12,066 bases of DNA from CAZOOA01 sp964581355 (GTDB lineage Bacteria > Bacillota > Dethiobacteria > DTU022 > UBA8154), in assembly GCA_964581355.1 (NCBI GenBank), contig CAZOOA010000083.1, positions 1 through 12,066 on the forward strand, read 5' to 3'. Both the position numbers and the translations under genes were made by a program. Positions within the stretch are counted from its first letter, which is position 1, and each line of letters begins with the position of its first letter. The notes under the pieces are model-generated. The model did not search any database. It saw only the letters and a list, made by a program, of their open reading frames with translations, and had not been told where the DNA came from. Positions 1 to 6,388 of this stretch are shown in pieces.

Positions 1-500
1 TGCCTTGGCTCCGGCTCCGGCTCCGGCTCTAACCAGGGCTCTTTTTCCTGCCTGAGTTCCTGCCCGGTCCTCGTCCCCGGCTGCGCCCCCGCCCCCGCCC
101 CCGGCACCTGCTGTCCCGGCCCGGGTTCATCTATCGCTTGCTTGTTTTGCTCTTCCTTTGTTCCCTTTGCTCCCTTCGTTCCCTTCATTTCCTTTTTTTC
201 TGCCTGCCCCTGGTCCGCTCCACCCGCTTCATTATCCATCCCCGGTTTTCCCGCTGCCTGCCCGCCCAGGACCCGTGCCAGGGTTCGGACTGCAGCGGAC
301 TTTTCAGGGTTTTGTTTGCGGCCGTTGTCCCCCCGCCGGCAGGACCCGTCTTCTTTCCAGGGGTCCAGCAGCACCAGGCATACTTCTGCCCCGGTCAATA
401 GCAGGTGTTTGATTTCCCCGCTGATCTCCGGGCTTTGCAGGTGAGACAGGCAGAGGGCAATCCCGATTCGTTTCCCGAACAAGGACCCGTTTGCCTCCAT
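1..500 (-). CDS. Partial protein with DpaB-like N-terminus and low-complexity tail
   Basis: Open frame read leftwards from ATG at 500 to the window edge: 166 codons, no stop, so the C-terminus is missing. Residues 8-46 look like the first beta-alpha-beta unit of a flavoprotein fold. FGKRIG, then SH at 19-20, then GAEV at 37-40, matches the start of dipicolinate synthase subunit B (DpaB/SpoVFB: GKRIG...SH...GAEV). The position just downstream of dapB fits, because dpaA and dpaB often follow dapB in sporulating Clostridia. From about residue 48 the likeness stops: the DpaB NTRFG-type motif is absent and the chain becomes Gly/Lys/Pro/Glu-rich, with GTKGAKGTK (107-115), a GA repeat (134-139) and an EP repeat (158-165). 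It could be a diverged DpaB-like protein, an unrelated flavoprotein or a decaying copy. The start is supported by GGGAGGTG 6 bases upstream. The gene is well supported as an open frame; the function is only a suggestion. Confidence 0.55.
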   Translation of the reverse strand, partial: MEANGSLFGKRIGIALCLSHLQSPEISGEIKHLLLTGAEVCLVLLDPWKEDGSCRRGDNGRKQNPEKSAAVRTLARVLGGQAAGKPGMDNEAGGADQGQAEKKEMKGTKGAKGTKEEQNKQAIDEPGPGQQVPGAGAGAQPGTRTGQELRQEKEPWLEPEPEPEPR

Positions 501-506
501 AAAACA

Positions 507-554
507 CACCTCCCGGTTGTCACTCTACTATATGCGACAATAGACCGGGAGGTG
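507..554 (-). promoter_or_regulatory. Hairpin sequestering the RBS of the 1-500 gene
   Basis: Bases 507-517 (CACCTCCCGGT) and 544-554 (ACCGGGAGGTG) are perfect 11-bp inverted repeats. The intervening loop can pair further (TTGTC 517-521 with GACAA 536-540). On the leftward transcript the second arm contains the Shine-Dalgarno GGGAGGTG, and the ATG follows 6 bases after the stem, so the stem would hide the ribosome binding site. It could act as a translational switch or thermometer. A short TGTTTT after the stem also allows a weak attenuator. The pairing is read directly; the regulatory role is inferred. Confidence 0.5.
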
Positions 555-568
555 CTAGCTTTCAGCCC

Positions 569-627
569 GCGGGAGGGGCCGTCTGCCGCCTTTGGCCGGG
601 TCCCCGGGGGCGCAGGGCCCCGCCCGC
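569..627. other. GC-rich inverted repeat downstream of dapB
   Basis: Bases 569-580 and 616-627 pair over 11 of 12 positions, and a smaller GGGGC/GCCCC stem lies within. The element sits immediately after the dapB stop on the leftward transcript. It has no T-tract, so it is not a standard intrinsic terminator. It might stabilise the dapB message end or lower readthrough into the next gene. Confidence 0.3.
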
Positions 628-628
628 T

Positions 629-1438
629 TTAAAATTCAATCAGGTTCTCCAGCCCGTAGACCAGCCCCGGGTTTTCCACCACATGCTTGACCGCCAGGAC
701 CACCCCGGGCATAAAAGAGGTGCGGTCGTAGGAATCGTGGCGTATGGTCAGGGTCTGGCCCAGTCCCCCGAAGATCACCATTTGATGGGCGATAAGGCCG
801 TTTAGCCGGACACTGTGGATATGGACATCATCCTGGACACCGCCCCGCACCCCGGCAAGCTTAAACAAATCCTCCCGGGCCCCGGGTTTTTCTGTCCGCT
901 CGGCGGCGATCATTTCCGCCGTTTTCAGTGCCGTCCCCGAAGGGGCGTCCACCTTTTTGTCGTGGTGCATCTCGATGACTTCGGCCTGGGGCAGGTAGCG
1001 GGAGGCAATCGCGGCAAATTTCATCATTAAAACCGCCCCCAGGGCAAAGTTGGGTGCAATCACCGCCCCCAGCCCTTGTTGATCCAACTTTTTCCGGATG
1101 GATTCCAGGTCCACCTGGGTGATCCCCGTCGTCCCCACCACGGGACGCACACCACAGTCCAGGGCCAGGTGGATATTCTCCATGACGGCCATGGGGGTGG
1201 AAAAGTCCACCAGCACCTGGGCTTTGCTCTGCTCCAGGTTATCCTTGTTCAACGGGGCCAGGCCTACTTTTGCCTCATCTTTTCCCACCAGGATGCCGGC
1301 ATCCCGGCCCTGCCCGGAAAGGTCAAAGGCGCCGACCAGCTCCAGGCCCGGTTCTTCCAAAACGGTGCGGCACACTTCGCGCCCCATCCGGCCGTTTGCT
1401 CCGCTGACAGCAACTCGGATTGTTTCCAAACCATTCAA
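629..1438 (-). CDS. dapB: 4-hydroxy-tetrahydrodipicolinate reductase
   Basis: Cytosolic NAD(P)H-dependent reductase of the diaminopimelate pathway. It converts 4-hydroxy-tetrahydrodipicolinate to tetrahydrodipicolinate for lysine and peptidoglycan; in spore formers the substrate also feeds dipicolinate synthesis. The 269 residues match the family's usual length. An N-terminal Rossmann domain shows GANGRMGR (13-20), DFSTP (79-82 region) and GTTG (102-105). The catalytic and substrate-binding domain shows APNFALG (129-134 region), HH (158-159), K162 and DAPSGTA (164-170). The start is TTG at 1438 with AGGAGG 10 bases upstream; the nearby ATG is out of frame. A TTGACA-type promoter lies upstream, and the DpaB-like gene follows in the same direction after about 130 bases. 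Identification is secure. Confidence 0.97.
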   Translation of the reverse strand: MNGLETIRVAVSGANGRMGREVCRTVLEEPGLELVGAFDLSGQGRDAGILVGKDEAKVGLAPLNKDNLEQSKAQVLVDFSTPMAVMENIHLALDCGVRPVVGTTGITQVDLESIRKKLDQQGLGAVIAPNFALGAVLMMKFAAIASRYLPQAEVIEMHHDKKVDAPSGTALKTAEMIAAERTEKPGAREDLFKLAGVRGGVQDDVHIHSVRLNGLIAHQMVIFGGLGQTLTIRHDSYDRTSFMPGVVLAVKHVVENPGLVYGLENLIEF

Positions 1439-1517
1439 CCTGCTTCAACCTCCTGTCTCGGCCATTTTTCTATTCCTGCCGTCTTGACTTTGCCTTTTTC
1501 GTTCGTGAACTGAATCT

Positions 1518-1546
1518 ATTCTCCTATAGAAGCCAAAAGATGTCAA
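1518..1546 (-). promoter_or_regulatory. Probable sigma-A promoter of dapB
   Basis: Read leftwards, TTGACA (1546-1541, perfect -35) is followed by a 17-base spacer and GAGAAT (1523-1518, 4 of 6 matches to TATAAT). Spacing is ideal and the site lies about 80 bases before the dapB start. Confidence 0.5.
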
Positions 1547-1596
1547 GAATTCATTCCGCCCCAACAGGGCAAGTTATATTAGTGCAAGTCAAAACA

Positions 1597-1620
1597 GCAC
1601 ACAAGCACACAAGCACACAT
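1597..1620 (+). repeat. Three tandem 8-bp units in the gap upstream region
   Basis: GCACACAA, GCACACAA and GCACACAT are consecutive, about 40 bases before the gap start. No transcription factor is recognised for this motif. No convincing sigma-A promoter for gap was found around it. Confidence 0.6.
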
Positions 1621-1657
1621 TTATCAAAGGATTGATGATGGGAGGAATCCAGTTATA

Positions 1658-2710
1658 ATGGTTGTTCAGATTGGTATCAACGGATTTGGCCGCATCGGCC
1701 GGGTGACCTTCCGCGCCCTGCTGGAAAAAGACGAAGCCCGGGTAGTGGCGATCAACGATCTGGCCGACAGTGACACCCTGGCCCACCTGCTGCGCTACGA
1801 TTCCCTGTACGGACCCATGCCCGGGGAGATCACCGTGGATCGCCATGGTCTCCAGGTTGACGGAGACCCGGTACATGCCTTCCAGGAGAAAAACCCGGAA
1901 AAAATCCCCTGGGGCCAGCTGGGGGTGGACCTGGTCATCGAATCCACGGGGGTTTTCCGCACCCGGGAAGAGGCCGGCCGGCACCTGCAGGGCGGGGCCG
2001 GGTCCGTCATTGTCACCGCCCCGATGAAAGACCCCGACCTGACCGTGGTCATGGGTGTGAACCAGGACCAGTTTCACCCTAAAAAACACCGGGTTATCTC
2101 CAATGCCTCCTGCACCACCAATGCCCTGGCTCCCGTGGCCATGGTCCTGCACCGGGAGTTCGGCCTGCTCAAGGGGCTGATGAATACCACCCACGCCTAT
2201 ACCAACGACCAGCGACTGCTGGATTTTCCCCACGACGACCTGCGCCGGGCCCGGGCCGCTTTCCTCTCTTTGATCCCCACCACCACTGGGGCCGCCCGGG
2301 CTGTAGGGGAAGTGCTCCCCGAGCTGGAAGGGCGCATCGACGGGTTTGCCGTGCGGGTGCCCACCCCCACCGTTTCCCTCCTGGACCTGGTGGCCCTGCT
2401 GGAAGAGGACACCACCACCGCAGGGCTCAATGAAGCATTTATCCAGGCAGCCCGACAGATGCCGGGCATTCTTCACGTCAGCCGGGAGCCCCTGGTCTCC
2501 GTGGACTACAAGCGTTCCCCCTATTCCAGTGTCATCGACGCCATCAGCACCATGGTCGTCGACGGGAACCTGGCCCGCGTCGTGGCCTGGTACGACAACG
2601 AGTGGAGCTACTCCTGCCGGGTGGCCGACCTGGCGATTTTCATGAAAAATAGAGAAAGGGAGGAAAAAGAAGCCGTTGGAGCAGGGAAAGACCGGGACCA
2701 TGTTGAATAA
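1658..2710 (+). CDS. gap: Glyceraldehyde-3-phosphate dehydrogenase
   Basis: Catalyses the reversible NAD-dependent oxidative phosphorylation of glyceraldehyde-3-phosphate in central glycolysis/gluconeogenesis, in the cytosol. The N-terminal Rossmann motif is GINGFGRIGR (6-15), with D34 at the usual dinucleotide position. The catalytic site is ASCTTN, with C152 as nucleophile and H179 as base. TTTGAA (208-213 region) binds phosphate, and WYDNEWSYS lies near the end. At 350 residues it is slightly longer than the usual 330-340, owing to a charged C-terminal tail after the last helix. The ATG at 1658 has GGGAGG 12 bases upstream, a little distant but the only sensible start. It is followed after about 20 bases by the chemoreceptor gene, so the two are probably co-transcribed. 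No phosphoglycerate kinase or triosephosphate isomerase gene follows, unlike common glycolytic operons. Whether it serves glycolysis or gluconeogenesis cannot be told here. Confidence 0.97.
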   Translation: MVVQIGINGFGRIGRVTFRALLEKDEARVVAINDLADSDTLAHLLRYDSLYGPMPGEITVDRHGLQVDGDPVHAFQEKNPEKIPWGQLGVDLVIESTGVFRTREEAGRHLQGGAGSVIVTAPMKDPDLTVVMGVNQDQFHPKKHRVISNASCTTNALAPVAMVLHREFGLLKGLMNTTHAYTNDQRLLDFPHDDLRRARAAFLSLIPTTTGAARAVGEVLPELEGRIDGFAVRVPTPTVSLLDLVALLEEDTTTAGLNEAFIQAARQMPGILHVSREPLVSVDYKRSPYSSVIDAISTMVVDGNLARVVAWYDNEWSYSCRVADLAIFMKNREREEKEAVGAGKDRDHVE

Positions 2711-2731
2711 GAAGGGGATATATAGAAGTAG

Positions 2732-3625
2732 ATGATACTTTTTAATCAAGGTGAGGGGTGTGGAGAATTGTTTTCAGTGGGAATCATTGGTGGTGGACAG
2801 GGAGGACTCTCCATTTTGGAGATGGTGGACGGGATGAACAATGTCAGTATTCAGTGGGTTGCAGACCTCAGTGAAGACGCGCCGGCGATCAAACAAGCCC
2901 GGCAAAAAGGGATCAAGACAACGACAGATTTTGCTCCCCTGCTTCAGGACAGCTCGTTAAACCTGGTGATCGAAGTTACGGGAGTGGAAAAGGTCCGGGA
3001 AATCATCCGGGAAAACAAGCACCCGGAACTATCGGTCAGCGAGGCCCTGGAGGCCCGGTTCCTGGTGGAGATCGTCCAGCAGCGGCAGGAGATGATCGAA
3101 AACCTGCACCAGCAGGCCCAGGTGCTGGCCGAAAACGCGGACAACCTCAACGAAAACACCAAGCAGATCCGCGAAAGCATGGAACAGCTGGCAGGTGAGG
3201 CCGACCAGTTGGCCCGCTCGGGGCAGGAGCTCAGCAGCACGGCCAAAGAGGCTTCCAGTGCCGTGTTGAAAACCAACGATATGTTGAAGTTTATCCAGGA
3301 TATCGCCAACAAGACCAATATCATCGGCCTGAACGCGGCCATCGAAGCAGCCCGGGTCGGTGAGGCCGGCCGCGGCTTTACCGTGGTCGCCGAAGAAATC
3401 CGCAAGCTGGCGGAAAACAGCAGCACATCAGCCCAGCAGATCTCCGAGATCACCGAAAACATCGTGCAGTACATGGATAACATCAGCAGCGGGGTTTCCA
3501 GCACCGGGGAAACAGCCCAGAACCAGGCTGCCGCCACCCAGCAGGTCCTGGCAGCCCTGGAAGGGATGACTTCCATCGCCGGCAACCTGAAAGAAATGGC
3601 CGACGGGCTGGTACAGTTGACATAA
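2732..3625 (+). CDS. Soluble chemoreceptor with N-terminal Rossmann domain
   Basis: Methyl-accepting chemotaxis protein without membrane segments or HAMP domain, so a cytoplasmic sensor. Residues 15-105 form a Rossmann-like unit: VGIIGGGQGG (16-25, GxGxxG type), a strand ending in D45, and NLVIEVTGV (77-85), as in dehydrogenase and DapB-like NAD-binding domains. Residues 115-297 are a long helical hairpin with the conserved tip NAAIEAARVGEAGRGF (201-216) and VVAEEIRKLAE, the part that contacts CheA/CheW. The signalling part is short (about 25 heptads) and has no C-terminal CheR-tethering pentapeptide. The ligand is probably a dinucleotide or a metabolite with it (inference). The start is uncertain: ATG 2732 has a distant GAAGGGG, while TTG 2768, 9 bases after AGGTGAGGGG, would begin right at the Rossmann strand. 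It lies about 20 bases after gap and ends at a terminator. Confidence 0.9.
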   Translation: MILFNQGEGCGELFSVGIIGGGQGGLSILEMVDGMNNVSIQWVADLSEDAPAIKQARQKGIKTTTDFAPLLQDSSLNLVIEVTGVEKVREIIRENKHPELSVSEALEARFLVEIVQQRQEMIENLHQQAQVLAENADNLNENTKQIRESMEQLAGEADQLARSGQELSSTAKEASSAVLKTNDMLKFIQDIANKTNIIGLNAAIEAARVGEAGRGFTVVAEEIRKLAENSSTSAQQISEITENIVQYMDNISSGVSSTGETAQNQAAATQQVLAALEGMTSIAGNLKEMADGLVQLT

Positions 3626-3657
3626 TCGCAGCTTTTATTCACAGCTTGCAGTAAACC

Positions 3658-3700
3658 AAAATCCTCCTCTTTCAGGGCAGGGGGATTTTAAATTTTTTTT
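3658..3700 (+). terminator. Intrinsic terminator of the gap-chemoreceptor unit
   Basis: AAAATCCTCC (3658-3667) pairs with GGGGGATTTT (3680-3689) over 10 bases with one G-T pair and a 12-base loop. A run of eight T follows at 3693-3700. It separates the gap unit from the flagellar block. Confidence 0.85.
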
Positions 3701-3712
3701 CCACGAGTACCT

Positions 3713-3739
3713 TTACTATCTGGCCACCATGGACGATAA
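3713..3739 (+). promoter_or_regulatory. Possible sigma-28 promoter of flgM
   Basis: GACGATAA (3732-3739) matches the sigma-28 -10 consensus GCCGATAA at 7 of 8 positions, about 46 bases before the flgM start. The corresponding -35 region (TTAC, 3713) is poor against TAAA. A sigma-28 promoter before flgM is common, because FlgM inhibits sigma-28. The weak -35 keeps this tentative. Confidence 0.35.
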
Positions 3740-3785
3740 AATAAGTGAACGGCAAGAATTTCAGGATTTAAAAGGGTGAACGAGT

Positions 3786-4073
3786 ATGAAAATCAATCGA
3801 CCGGAAATTATCAGCCTGATCAACAAGATCCACAAGCAGGAGCAGGATCGCGACCGCACCACTTCTGCCTCGACCGGTTCTTCGCAGAAGGACAGCGTGG
3901 AGATCTCCTCCAGCAGTGAGACCTTGAAAAAGGAACTGGCCAAAATGGAAGAGACCGATCTGTCCCGTGCCGAGCGCGTGGCTGAACTGGCCCGCCAGGT
4001 CGAATCCGGCGAATACAAGGTGGATTCCCGTGAACTGGCTGATATAATCCTGAAGAACATCGAACAAGAATAA
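3786..4073 (+). CDS. flgM: Negative regulator of flagellin synthesis (anti-sigma-28)
   Basis: FlgM binds and inhibits sigma-28 (SigD/FliA) until the hook-basal body is complete. The 95-residue length is typical. The N-terminal half is polar, Ser-rich and probably disordered. The C-terminal half carries the family signature: DSVEISS (36-42), then SRAERVAELARQVESGEY and VDSRELADIIL, the helices that contact the sigma factor. The ATG at 3786 has AGGGTGA 6 bases upstream. It is the first gene of the flagellar block, preceded by the gap-unit terminator and a possible sigma-28 promoter. Unlike the Bacillus arrangement, no yvyF-type gene precedes it here. Confidence 0.93.
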   Translation: MKINRPEIISLINKIHKQEQDRDRTTSASTGSSQKDSVEISSSSETLKKELAKMEETDLSRAERVAELARQVESGEYKVDSRELADIILKNIEQE

Positions 4074-4231
4074 TCAAACGCACCAGCATGCCCTGCGCCA
4101 TTGAAAAGCAAAAGGATCCATCAGCCCACCGGGGCTTATTTAGGGATCCCACTTACAGCTTTAGTTTTTCCAGCGTTTGAAAGGAGGTGCTCCTGGTTTG
4201 GCAAGTCCCGGCTTGTAAGACCAGGATTTTT

Positions 4232-4702
4232 ATGAGAACTTGTGCCGGCATTAAAGACATCCTGTTTGAAGAAACCAAACTGCTAGCAGAAATCGTCCGC
4301 CTGGAAGAGGAAACCCAGGGCGTGCTGATCCAGGGAGACGCCAAAAAGCTGGACGAACTGAACCAGCTCAAAGAAAAGCTCCTGGAACAAATGGGCCAAC
4401 TGGAAGTACAGCGCAGCGATACCGTGCCGGATGAGCTGACCTTGAAAGAATACATCAGCAGGGAAGCCCCCGGCGACGCAGCGGAGCTGGAAGAACTCCG
4501 GGTCCAGCTGCTGCAGTTGAACAACTCCCTGCAGCGGCTGCAGGAGATCAACAAGCACCTGCTGCAGCACAATCTCAAGTTTATCCAGTATGCCATGCAG
4601 GTGCTTTTTCCCCAGCAGCAGCAAGAGCACCTCTATGCGCCCAGCGGTGAAATGGAGAAGAAGGGCCTGCCTTCTTCCAAGCTGCTGGATTCCAATGCCT
4701 GA
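4232..4702 (+). CDS. flgN: FlgN-family flagellar export chaperone
   Basis: FlgN-type chaperones hold the hook-associated proteins FlgK and FlgL in the cytosol and deliver them to the flagellar export gate; flgK and flgL follow directly. From ATG 4232 the protein has 156 residues, the usual length. It is almost entirely alpha-helical and rich in Leu, Glu and Gln, with heptad-like patterns (ETKLLAEIVRLEEET near the start, ELEELRVQLLQLNNSLQRLQ in the second half) and a polar tail. The same frame is open upstream to a GTG at 4187, but that codon overlaps the strong AAGGAGGTG site and cannot use it. ATG 4232 has only a modest AGGA about 5 bases upstream, so the start is moderately certain. Assignment rests on composition, length and position between flgM and flgK, because FlgN sequences are poorly conserved. 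Confidence 0.85.
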   Translation: MRTCAGIKDILFEETKLLAEIVRLEEETQGVLIQGDAKKLDELNQLKEKLLEQMGQLEVQRSDTVPDELTLKEYISREAPGDAAELEELRVQLLQLNNSLQRLQEINKHLLQHNLKFIQYAMQVLFPQQQQEHLYAPSGEMEKKGLPSSKLLDSNA

Positions 4703-4735
4703 CAATACGCCTGATTATAGGTAATCAAACGGTAA

Positions 4736-4774
4736 GGTTAAGGATGGACCTTTAACCAAAAAATTTCAAGGAGG
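4736..4774 (+). promoter_or_regulatory. Candidate CsrA-binding leader of flgK
   Basis: GGTTAAGG (4736-4743) pairs with CCTTTAACC (4749-4757, one bulged T), leaving the five-base loop ATGGA (4744-4748). A second A-N-GGA element, AAGGA (4768-4772), lies inside the flgK Shine-Dalgarno sequence, 24 bases after the first GGA. CsrA recognises ANGGA, best in a hairpin loop, and commonly bridges such a site with one at the ribosome binding site to block translation. The csrA and fliW genes lie downstream in the same block. The structure and motifs are seen; binding is inferred. Confidence 0.5.
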
Positions 4775-4780
4775 AACATT

Positions 4781-5819
4781 ATGAGCGGCGGCAGCACGTT
4801 TGGAAGTTTCGAAATCGGACGCCGGGCCATCCACGCCCAGCAAAGAGGGGCTCACGTGGCCGGTCAAAATATTGCCAATGCCAACACCGAAGGGTACTCT
4901 CGCCAGCGGGTGGATATGAGTGCCCTGGTTCCCCCGGCCGTTCCGGGTGCGTCTCAACCCCCGGGCTATGGAGTGAAGGTTGCCGATGTTACCCGTGTAA
5001 AAAGCGAGTTCTACGACGACCAGCTCCGCAAGGCCCTGACTTCCCAGCAATACTGGGAAGCTCGCAAAGACACCCTGTCGGCCATCGAGGTGACCTTCCA
5101 GGAACCCGGGGACCAGAGCATCAACTCCTATCTGAGCGAGTTTTTTGATGCCTGGCAGGACGTCAGCGTCAACCCGGAAAGCGAAGCGGCCCGGATCAGC
5201 CTGCGCGAACAGGCCAGCACCCTCACCGGCATTGTCCGCGATATCGACGACCGGCTCAAAGATTACAACAATGACGTCAACAAGGAACTGGAAGCCAACA
5301 TCGAGCAGATCAACTCCATTGCCAGCGAGCTGGCCGAGCTGAACGATAAAATCGTCTTCGGCAAGGCCATCAATCGAACTTTCAACGAGCTGCTGGACGA
5401 ACGGGACCTCCGCCTGGAGGAGCTCAGCGAACTCATCGATGTCCGCGTTATGGAAAAAGACAATGGAGCCGTCGAGGTCATGGCCGGCGGACGAATCCTC
5501 CTGCACGACGACCTCCACTTCCCCCTGCAGCTGGAGCAGGACGAAGCCACCGGCGAGCTGGAAATCTACAACAGCTCCGGCAACCATGTCCAACCCCAGG
5601 GCGGGGAAATGAAAGGCCTCCTGGAATCCTATAACGAGATCATCCCCAAGTACAAAGGGAACCTGGACCAGCTGGTCTACAACCTGGTCACAGAAGTCAA
5701 CCACCTCCACCGGGAAGGCTACGGCCTGGACGGATCCACCGGGCTCAACTTCTTCGAGCCCTGGGAAACCCCCATGCCCGGCGACATCGTCATCGACCCC
5801 GAAACCCTGGAGCTGGGGG
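4781..5819 (+). CDS. flgK: Flagellar hook-associated protein 1, N-terminal part
   Basis: FlgK forms the first hook-filament junction ring. This segment codes for 346 residues and ends at an assembly gap. The N-terminal D0/D1 region has the axial-protein signature GQNIANANTEGYSRQR (28-43), present in hook, rod and hook-associated proteins. A long helical section (about 90-230) follows, then beta-rich D2 material. The ATG at 4781 has AAGGAGG 6 bases upstream, and the leader contains the candidate CsrA hairpin. The last complete codon is 5816-5818, with one base left over before the Ns. The C-terminal part resumes after the gap. The flanking flgN and flgL genes fit exactly. Confidence 0.93.
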
Positions 5820-5919
5820 NNNNNNNNNNNNNNNNNNNNNNNNNNNNNNNNNNNNNNNNNNNNNNNNNNNNNNNNNNNNNNNNNNNNNNNNNNNNNNNNN
5901 NNNNNNNNNNNNNNNNNNN
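5820..5919. other. Assembly gap of exactly 100 N inside flgK
   Basis: Exactly 100 undetermined bases, the conventional placeholder for a scaffold gap of unknown size. The two flgK halves lie in different frames across these 100 Ns. For an intact gene the true missing length must be a multiple of 3 plus 2, which 100 is not. The apparent frameshift is therefore an artefact and not evidence of a broken gene. Confidence 0.95.
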
Positions 5920-6375
5920 GGCCCTTATGAACCCGAGGAAATCATGGACTACATAGGCGGCGCGGCCCAAAACTTCCAGATCAGCGACGACATCGAAGAC
6001 ACCAAAAGCATTGCCGCCTCCAGCAAGTGGGCCGATCTGGACGCCGAAGAACCGGGTAACGGGCACAAGGCCCTGGATATCGCCGGCCTGCGGGAAAAGA
6101 TGGCCATGAGTGACGGTACCGCCACTTTCCAGGAGTACCTGCGCGGCTTTATCGCCGACCTGGGCGTGGAAGGCCGGGAAAGCGAGCGGATGTCCCATAA
6201 CATGGAAAACGTGGCAGGCAGCATGAGGGAGCAGGAACAGGCTATATCCAGCGTTTCCCTGGATGACGAAATGCTCGACCTGCTCCAGTTCCAACATGCC
6301 TACAACGCAGCGGCCAAGTTTTTAAGCACCTTTGATCAGATGTTGGCAACGCTAATATCTGAAGTCGGGCGATAG
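5920..6375 (+). CDS. flgK: Flagellar hook-associated protein 1, C-terminal part
   Basis: Continuation of flgK after the gap, read in the frame starting at 5920 (GPYEPEEIMDYI...), 151 residues to the TAG at 6373. The C-terminal D0 helix is diagnostic: SVSLDDEMLDLLQFQ followed by HAYNAAAKFLSTFDQML matches the family ending (LDEE-M-L--Q--Y-A-A-----D-ML). Together the two halves give about 497 residues plus whatever is in the gap, compatible with typical FlgK lengths. An internal ATG at 5944 is not a real start. The stop codon overlaps the AGGAGGAG ribosome binding site of flgL, so the two are translationally close. Confidence 0.92.
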   Translation, partial: GPYEPEEIMDYIGGAAQNFQISDDIEDTKSIAASSKWADLDAEEPGNGHKALDIAGLREKMAMSDGTATFQEYLRGFIADLGVEGRESERMSHNMENVAGSMREQEQAISSVSLDDEMLDLLQFQHAYNAAAKFLSTFDQMLATLISEVGR

Positions 6376-6388
6376 GAGGAGTATTACC

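Noticed and set aside
138..444. Overlapping short rightward frames rich in Phe, Pro and Ser
   Set aside because: They are antisense to the open leftward frame that has a proper start and Shine-Dalgarno; no motif is present.
1632..1659. TTGATG - 16 bases - TATAAT promoter-like sequence at the gap start
   Set aside because: Transcription would begin after the gap ATG and lose the ribosome binding site, so it cannot drive gap from this start.
1589..2749. Long leftward open frame of 386 codons opposite gap
   Set aside because: It is a Gly/His/Val-rich shadow of the GC-biased gap gene with no recognisable motif, while gap on the other strand is unmistakable.
4187..4231. GTG at 4187 as flgN start
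   Set aside because: The codon is part of the AAGGAGGTG site itself, and the added 15 residues do not look like FlgN.
4766..5710. Leftward 314-codon frame opposite flgK
   Set aside because: Val/Leu/Asp-rich mirror composition of the flgK coding strand, no ribosome binding site, no family likeness.
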